This document shows positions 59,678 to 64,000 of a stretch of 64,000 nucleotides of DNA, one piece after another. How positions within the stretch are numbered: the stretch's first letter is position 1; every line of letters begins with the position of its first letter. The translations under genes and the position numbers were made by a program. The notes under the pieces were generated by a model, which was not told the DNA's origin, made no database searches, and saw only the letters and a program-made list of their open reading frames with translations. Location: the IMG/VR virus record IMGVR_UViG_3300026382_000002, positions 64,001-128,000 of that record; one strand, 5' to 3'. The DNA comes from a virus.

Positions 59678-59804
59678 GCCGGTATCAGTAGCCGCAGCGC
59701 AGAACTTTTTAGAAAGTCTCCTCTGTTCATTTAGCGCCTCTTTTGGAAAGGAGCAAGCCCTCAGCTTATGGGGGAGGTGCAAACCTGCTTGCTCCTTTCT
59801 TTTA
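59678..59804 (+). ncRNA. Plus-strand structured small RNA, about 127 nt
   Basis: Between two leftward genes, with its own promoter. The 3' part forms a 12-pair stem AAAGGAGCAAGC/GCTTGCTCCTTT (59747-59798) enclosing CCCTC/GGGGG and AGGT-GCAA-ACCT, a GNRA loop, and ends in CTTTT as an intrinsic terminator. The 5' part pairs GCGC...GCGC around an ACTTT-TTAG-AAAGT hairpin. No open frame. No known family recognised. Confidence 0.6.
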
Positions 59805-59809
59805 GATTG

Positions 59810-60907
59810 CTATATTGTAAACTTTATATCTTCAACAACATTTTCTTTTTGGTACACTTCATCAATATTTTCGATACAAGCCCTGATTATTTTTTCAGCT
59901 TTTTCAAGCCTGTATTCGAACAGTTCATTAGATTCCTCACGGGCTATCAATTTACTCACTTGCTCTAGCGGAAATGTAATTCCTTTTAGAACAAGATGTG
60001 CATCACCGAATTCATTCCATTTAATGTATGTTTTATATTTCTTTTCTACATACGCATCTAAAATCTCACTAATGTGCAGCACTTCTTTTTCTACATGGTC
60101 AGGTATTGTAAGAATTTTTGATTCAAATATAAATTTCTCCTGCCCGATAGTTTTAAACCAGATAGCCAAGACAGGCGTATCGCCAACAACTTGGTAAACA
60201 GGTTTTTCGTTAGTAGCTTTGTTTTGTTCCATAATATCTCCTTCTGGTTGTTTTGATTCGTTTAAAGTATTATCTTCTATCATTGTTGCGCTCCTTTTTT
60301 GATTATTTAAATACAACTCAACTTCATTATACAATTTATCATCACCGAATTTCTTCACAAGTTTCAGGATTTTCTGTTTATCCCCGTACGTCTCATAAGC
60401 CATCACTGTCGGGTCGTCTTCCTGAAAAGCCATTTTTAAATATTTTACATATCTTTTAGCCGCTTTTTCATCACCCTTTTGCAAATAATAATATACTTCA
60501 TCTACCTTGCTCTCGAAATGAACATTTTCTATCACTTCACCTTTTTCGCAGACAATAATTCCAGATTCCCTCGTTTCATCAGTATAATTATCTACAACCC
60601 TGCAGCTATATTTTTCTGATACTTTTCTCAACCCTTCAACCGGAGGTCCCCACGGAGTATCTCCTACCACAACTATTTCATTTTCATCAATACGCTTTAA
60701 CTCTTCCCTGGAGGTATCCCATTTAGCCCCTATCTCCTTATATATATCGTCTCCATCTTTTAATTCAAGAAGACGTGAGAATAGCCCTTTGTAATTTTTC
60801 CTATCATTAAACAGGTTTTTTATTTTTAATTTAACCCTCAATTCCCTGAATTTTTCTTCATCGTCCATTTTTTCAAACTTTATTGTATTGTGTGTCCAAT
60901 CTGGCAT
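59810..60907 (-). CDS. YubB/Api92-like ferredoxin-fold protein with C-terminal extension
   Basis: The N-terminus MPDWTHNTIKFE and later GDTPWGPPVEGLRKVSEKY, separated by a helical insert, match the DUF1281/YubB ferredoxin-like domain of Api92-type proteins (MPNWxxNxxxxxG ... W.PP...). The remaining 230 residues are two more parts: a helical one (TVMAYETYGDKQKILKLVK) and an alpha/beta one. The family is common on plasmids and phages; function unknown. Confidence 0.65.
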   Translation of the reverse strand: MPDWTHNTIKFEKMDDEEKFRELRVKLKIKNLFNDRKNYKGLFSRLLELKDGDDIYKEIGAKWDTSREELKRIDENEIVVVGDTPWGPPVEGLRKVSEKYSCRVVDNYTDETRESGIIVCEKGEVIENVHFESKVDEVYYYLQKGDEKAAKRYVKYLKMAFQEDDPTVMAYETYGDKQKILKLVKKFGDDKLYNEVELYLNNQKRSATMIEDNTLNESKQPEGDIMEQNKATNEKPVYQVVGDTPVLAIWFKTIGQEKFIFESKILTIPDHVEKEVLHISEILDAYVEKKYKTYIKWNEFGDAHLVLKGITFPLEQVSKLIAREESNELFEYRLEKAEKIIRACIENIDEVYQKENVVEDIKFTI

Positions 60908-60919
60908 TTTTGCTCCTTT

Positions 60920-61453
60920 TTAGTTTTTTACATTGCATTTGTTTCCAAATTTTACAGAGTTTATAATGTTTGCTATAAACTCTACAAGAAAGTACCTATT
61001 ATAAATACCGCATTTTTGATAATCTTCCGCCTGATACACATAGACCTCTTCATCCAATAGATTTACCTTCATATCCATTTCTACTTTATAATTGTCAACA
61101 CACATAATCATAGTTCCGGTAACAGTTTTATCCTGTTCACAATATTCCTCTTCCACGAAATCGTATAATTTAAAAAAGCTGTCATAATCCCTAATATCTA
61201 TTTCATAACTTAAAAATTCCTCAAGTATTTCAAGGGCTCTCAATTCCCTTTCGTTTCTAATTCTGTTACCGTCAACTGCTCTTTTTATTGTTTCAACCTG
61301 TTCATCCGTATAGTTTTCAAGCACATACCCAATTGCCCCGTTTGCATTTTTTACAACAACCTCACGGTTATCTTCATTTACTTCTATAACGGGCATCGGC
61401 ATACCGGAGATAAGCTCCAGCAGTCTTTCAAAACTTCTTTTCAATAAAATCAC
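60920..61453 (-). CDS. Hypothetical protein, 177 aa
   Basis: Not recognised. Starts ILLKRSFERLLELISGMPMP and has an acidic middle (EEFLSYEIDIRDYDSFFKL). No motif. Closely spaced to neighbours and preceded by AAAAGGAGCAAG. Confidence 0.45.
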   Translation of the reverse strand: MILLKRSFERLLELISGMPMPVIEVNEDNREVVVKNANGAIGYVLENYTDEQVETIKRAVDGNRIRNERELRALEILEEFLSYEIDIRDYDSFFKLYDFVEEEYCEQDKTVTGTMIMCVDNYKVEMDMKVNLLDEEVYVYQAEDYQKCGIYNRYFLVEFIANIINSVKFGNKCNVKN

Positions 61454-61464
61454 ACTTGCTCCTT

Positions 61465-61830
61465 TTAATAGTTGTCCATCCAGATTTTTAGCGTTTTCCT
61501 AATTATAGCCCTCTTAAAACCACCTAATGTTTTATATTTATTTTTATATATAACAGTTCTGTTGCAGGTTAGCATATCTATAATTTCGGCTCTGTCGTCA
61601 CTAACTGTTACTTTGCATCCGTTAACTATTTGATGTTTATGAATCAGATTTAATTGTTCCGGATGTTCTATTTTTTTATTTCTTTCGTTAAATTTATCGT
61701 TAATTAAACCTAAGAAAGCTTTCTTTACGACATCATAAGGCACTACGATTGTCCCGTTGTTACTTTTAAATGTGTTATTTCTTATCTCCGCCAGCGCCTT
61801 ATTTAGTTCATTTTTATTAATCGTCTTCAT
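61465..61830 (-). CDS. Hypothetical protein, 121 aa
   Basis: Three ATGs in a row follow GGAG; the third (61830) has ideal spacing. Basic alpha/beta (NELNKALAEIRNNTFKSNN; FKRAIIRKTLKIW at the end). The upstream gene's end overlaps it by 14 bases. Unknown. Confidence 0.45.
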   Translation of the reverse strand: MKTINKNELNKALAEIRNNTFKSNNGTIVVPYDVVKKAFLGLINDKFNERNKKIEHPEQLNLIHKHQIVNGCKVTVSDDRAEIIDMLTCNRTVIYKNKYKTLGGFKRAIIRKTLKIWMDNY

Positions 61831-62008
61831 CATCATCTCCATACATTTCATCAAACAATTCAGCTCTGTAATCTATCTCAGCCGCTGACACTTCAACGTT
61901 CTCAGTATCATCATATCCATTAACCTGAACAAATACTTTACCCTCGTCTTCGTATGCGCTTATACCTCTTATATTAAACCATCTCACTGCTTTTTCAATA
62001 TTACTCAT
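61817..62008 (-). CDS. Hypothetical protein, 63 aa (paralogue of the gene ending at 56411)
   Basis: IEKAVRWFNIRGISAYEDE and GKVFVQVNGYDDTENVEV match the earlier paralogue. The C-terminus is very acidic (DEMYGDDDEDD). The pair suggests a small family in this genome. Confidence 0.5.
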   Translation of the reverse strand: MSNIEKAVRWFNIRGISAYEDEGKVFVQVNGYDDTENVEVSAAEIDYRAELFDEMYGDDDEDD

Positions 62009-62034
62009 GGACTTCTCCTTTGTTTTTATTTACA

Positions 62035-62265
62035 TTAGACTTCTACAATAGTTGCAGCTTCTTGTTCTCCGTATTTATTTGTCCAGCTTACAAACAACTC
62101 GTCTTCTTCTATACCTCTAATATATTCATTAACCCAATATTTACCCTCAACGTTGTCTCTTACAATCTGTTTTAGCTCTTCTTTTGCAGCTTCTAAGTTG
62201 TTTCCATAGTTAATTACATCAACTACCATACCGTTTTCTGTTTTAATCAATAATACATTTTTCAT
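62035..62265 (-). CDS. Hypothetical protein, 76 aa
   Basis: Not recognised. Beta-alpha-beta (NVLLIKTENGMVVDVINYG; LEAAKEELKQIVRD). Good AAAGGAGAAATA site. Directly followed on the left by the paralogue gene. Confidence 0.45.
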   Translation of the reverse strand: MKNVLLIKTENGMVVDVINYGNNLEAAKEELKQIVRDNVEGKYWVNEYIRGIEEDELFVSWTNKYGEQEAATIVEV

Positions 62266-62289
62266 TTATTTCTCCTTTTATTTAAATTT

Positions 62290-62425
62290 TAATGATTTTA
62301 AGAAAAGTTTAAGAAAAGTGGTAAAAACAGTGTATCTCTATATACCCAAAAACGCACTTTTCTTAAGAGTTGCTTAAGGATTTTTGCATTATCTGCAATT
62401 TCGCTTAAGTTTCGTTTAAGATTCC
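62290..62425. repeat. Cluster of paired TTAAG motifs with inverted repeat
   Basis: Three pairs of TTAAG-type motifs, each pair about 11 bases (one helical turn) apart: TTAAGAAAAGTTTAAG (62294-62309), CTTAAGAGTTGCTTAAG (62358-62374) and CTTAAGTTTCGTTTAAG (62404-62420). AAGAAAAGTG and CACTTTTCTT also form an inverted repeat across 62305-62360. Lies just after a stop codon and mostly outside genes. Could be an operator or an origin-type iteron set. Confidence 0.5.
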
Positions 62426-62799
62426 TGTGTCCATTGAATAGGTTTTTGACCATAATCATCAAACGCATATTCATTGCAATGAGGAATTGTATAATGGCAT
62501 ATATATCTATCTGTTTCTTTGCCTTTTCTATTTTTAGGCACACAATAGAACTTAACGCTAATCAGCTTAACCATTTTTATAATAGATATAGAAGTCATTG
62601 GTATCATAAAAACTTCTCCGGTAATTGCGTCTTCCACATCTATAAGTCCAACAAAGTTTTTGTTATCATTAATATAATCTATATCAAGCGCAACCACTAT
62701 TTTACCGTTATTACATTCAATCTGCCAACAATCTATTTCTTTAATAATATTCGTATTTACAGGGTTTGAGCACGGCATTTTTAATGAAGTTTTACCCAT
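62416..62799 (-). CDS. Hypothetical protein, 127 aa
   Basis: Not recognised. N-terminus with MPCSNPVNTNIIKEIDCWQI, then a beta-rich segment (VALDIDYINDNKNFVGLIDV) and a basic part. Cys/His at the end (ICHYTIPHCNEY) might bind metal. Its stop lies in the TTAAG repeat cluster. Confidence 0.45.
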   Translation of the reverse strand: MGKTSLKMPCSNPVNTNIIKEIDCWQIECNNGKIVVALDIDYINDNKNFVGLIDVEDAITGEVFMIPMTSISIIKMVKLISVKFYCVPKNRKGKETDRYICHYTIPHCNEYAFDDYGQKPIQWTQES

Positions 62800-63001
62800 T
62801 GTATTCTCCTTTGCATTGTAGTGTTATTTTTTCAGCAGTGATTTTCATCTTTGATGAAGGCACCACTACCCTGGATAGCTCTTCCTCGCCTTTTTCTTTT
62901 ACCTTTTTCGCAGCTTCTTCACAAGTATCAGCTATTACATGTAAATCATAGCTGTACTCTATCTTTTTAACCACTTTAACGTTTATTACGTAAGTTTTCA
63001 T
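62792..63001 (-). CDS. Hypothetical protein, 69 aa
   Basis: Start chosen at ATG 63001 with AAAGGAATCCAA upstream; the frame up to 63088 overlaps another gene. MKTYVINVKVVKKIEYSYD, then CEEAAKKVKEKGEEE: a beta-alpha-beta pattern similar to phage proteins of about 70 residues with an ExA-helix. Unknown. Confidence 0.45.
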   Translation of the reverse strand: MKTYVINVKVVKKIEYSYDLHVIADTCEEAAKKVKEKGEEELSRVVVPSSKMKITAEKITLQCKGEYNG

Positions 63002-63011
63002 TTGGATTCCT

Positions 63012-63353
63012 TTACAAAATATCAAGACTGTCAAGCGCCTCGTATGCAGCTTCCAACAACCCGTCATTGCTAAGTTTAACCGTTTCATCCGTGCATATGG
63101 TTACAATGAACATCAGGTTTGCTTTAATCGCACATTCAATTTCTTCCAACGCATCCTTTTCAAGAGGCTTACCATCATATACGGCTTCCGAAACTTCAAT
63201 ATTTTTAATTTGAACACTCGTTTCCCAATCGTCCCTTATAAATCTTAAAGGACCTGAGAATATTACATTCATTCTAAAAGGTTTGTCTTTATAAAACTTA
63301 TCATCAAATACCGGTTGATGAATAAACATATCATTCAATTCTATATGTATCAT
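63012..63353 (-). CDS. Hypothetical protein, 113 aa
   Basis: Not recognised. Acidic alpha/beta (MIHIELNDMFIHQPVFDD; a helical end with LLEAAYEALDSLDIL). Packed between its neighbours in the same operon. Confidence 0.45.
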   Translation of the reverse strand: MIHIELNDMFIHQPVFDDKFYKDKPFRMNVIFSGPLRFIRDDWETSVQIKNIEVSEAVYDGKPLEKDALEEIECAIKANLMFIVTICTDETVKLSNDGLLEAAYEALDSLDIL

Positions 63354-63980
63354 TTACTCTCCTTTACTGCTTAATTTGTATGATTCTGCGACAGCTTGGC
63401 CTTTTTTGGCAACTATTTCAACACTGCTTACATAATTGCTATATTCCGTAATATTCTGATACATCTCCATAACTCTGTCGTAAGACACTTTGTTTAATTC
63501 TACATCTTTAACAATATATACCCCGTTTCTATATACACCCAGCAGTTTTCCGTTTTTATCTTCAAACGGTCCAAATGCAATATCCATTTCCCAATCTATG
63601 ATTTTTAATTCTTTTTTACGCAAAGAAGTGACGGATACGTTTATCTTTTTAGCGTATCTTTCAAGGTTTTGAGCGTCAATTTTAAATTTAAAATCAAATA
63701 TTCCGTCATATATCTCTTTAGGTTCGGCATTCCTTTTAACTTCCTGCAATTCCTCTACAATAGCCAATGGATATTTTCTAATGATAGACGGGTTGCTAAC
63801 TGCATTTAATTGTTTAAACGCACCTTCGTCATCAACAGCTATAAAACAGCCTGTATAGCCGCATACTTGAACCTCGTACTCATATTCATATATATCCATA
63901 ATTCTTTGACCCTCTTCAATGTAATGGTCATTTTCATCTGGGATACTCGATACCTTAACCAATAAGACGTCATCAGGCAT
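63354..63980 (-). CDS. Hypothetical protein, at least 208 aa; start probably beyond window
   Basis: The frame remains open from the ATG at 63980 to the window end, and no ribosome site lies before that ATG, so the real start may be outside. Alpha/beta, with YEYEYEVQVCGYTGCFIAVD near residue 30, a basic middle and no recognised motif. Confidence 0.45.
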   Translation of the reverse strand: MPDDVLLVKVSSIPDENDHYIEEGQRIMDIYEYEYEVQVCGYTGCFIAVDDEGAFKQLNAVSNPSIIRKYPLAIVEELQEVKRNAEPKEIYDGIFDFKFKIDAQNLERYAKKINVSVTSLRKKELKIIDWEMDIAFGPFEDKNGKLLGVYRNGVYIVKDVELNKVSYDRVMEMYQNITEYSNYVSSVEIVAKKGQAVAESYKLSSKGE

Positions 63981-64000
63981 TGCGTCAGGAGAATTTTCTC

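Noticed and set aside
59678-59804. 6S RNA or signal-recognition RNA
   Set aside because: No long rod with central bubble and no GGAAG-type SRP tetraloop region; too short for 6S.
62298-62543. 81-codon frame on the minus strand
   Set aside because: Overlaps the better-supported 127-aa gene in another frame and runs through the TTAAG repeats without a ribosome site.
1-64000. CRISPR array
   Set aside because: No regularly spaced direct repeats of 20-40 bases were seen.
1-64000. Alternative code with UGA as sense
   Set aside because: UGA ends several tightly packed genes in ATGA overlaps, and no tRNA with UCA anticodon was found; the 24.9-kb case is treated as local.

Overview
The window is part of the genome of a large tailed bacteriophage, or of a prophage of that kind, with AT-rich DNA. 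The evidence is a dense array of co-directional genes with ATGA, TTGA and TAATG overlaps, long runs of large beta-rich virion-type proteins, a tRNA cluster, and many small unknown genes. No terminase, portal, major capsid or DNA polymerase gene was recognised here, so the phage family cannot be named. Ribosome binding sites are AGGAG-like. Several promoters have a T-rich stretch followed by an extended -10 (for example TTTTTTTGCTATAAT at 59657-59671). That style is typical of Campylobacterota, so a host in that phylum is a low-confidence inference.

Layout. (1) 1-19.74 kb, leftward: virion module with an internal-type protein running off the left edge, a 345-residue protein full of possible cleavage sites, two giant repeat proteins with N[IV]GG motifs, a LamG-like protein and a run of paralogous fibre or baseplate-type proteins. 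(2) 19.8-22.5 kb, rightward: a four-gene operon facing the first module across a divergent promoter. (3) 22.5-27.1 kb, leftward: small basic proteins with a shared N-terminal peptide, a GapR-like DNA-binding protein and a U32-like Fe-S protein. (4) 27.2-29.3 kb, leftward: an RNA island with a possible sRNA, five clear tRNAs, two odd tRNA-like genes and a roughly 1.06-kb, GC-rich, heavily structured RNA with its own promoter and terminator. This resembles the GOLLD and ROOL class of giant phage RNAs. (5) 29.3-31.3 kb: an accessory island with a Csx3-like ring nuclease (probable anti-type III CRISPR protein), an unknown Cys/His-containing protein and a membrane protein. Each is preceded by a TTATATATA promoter-like element, and two have structured leaders. 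(6) 31.3-44.5 kb, leftward: HNH nuclease, coiled coil, small membrane protein, a fibrinogen-domain fibre protein, and a set of proteins including a 1616-residue multi-site protein that carry [LIF]xK-x-[AS] peptides and Gly/Ala-rich helices. (7) 44.7-64 kb, leftward: about 45 small genes, probably early. These include a MazG-like pyrophosphohydrolase, YopX, a KH-domain protein, HTH regulators, a YubB/Api92-like ferredoxin-fold protein, a TTAAG repeat cluster and a plus-strand structured RNA.

How it may work together (inference). Many otherwise unrelated proteins begin with a peptide like MKALxLLKxA. The same K-x-[AS] signature recurs inside two long proteins. The parallel is the capsid-targeting peptide of T4 internal proteins, removed by the prohead protease. 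The products would be packaged in the head and delivered with the DNA, and their glycine-zipper helices suggest they enter membranes. The giant RNA, tRNAs and Csx3 would act inside the cell during infection. All calls are from reading the sequence; no database search was run.
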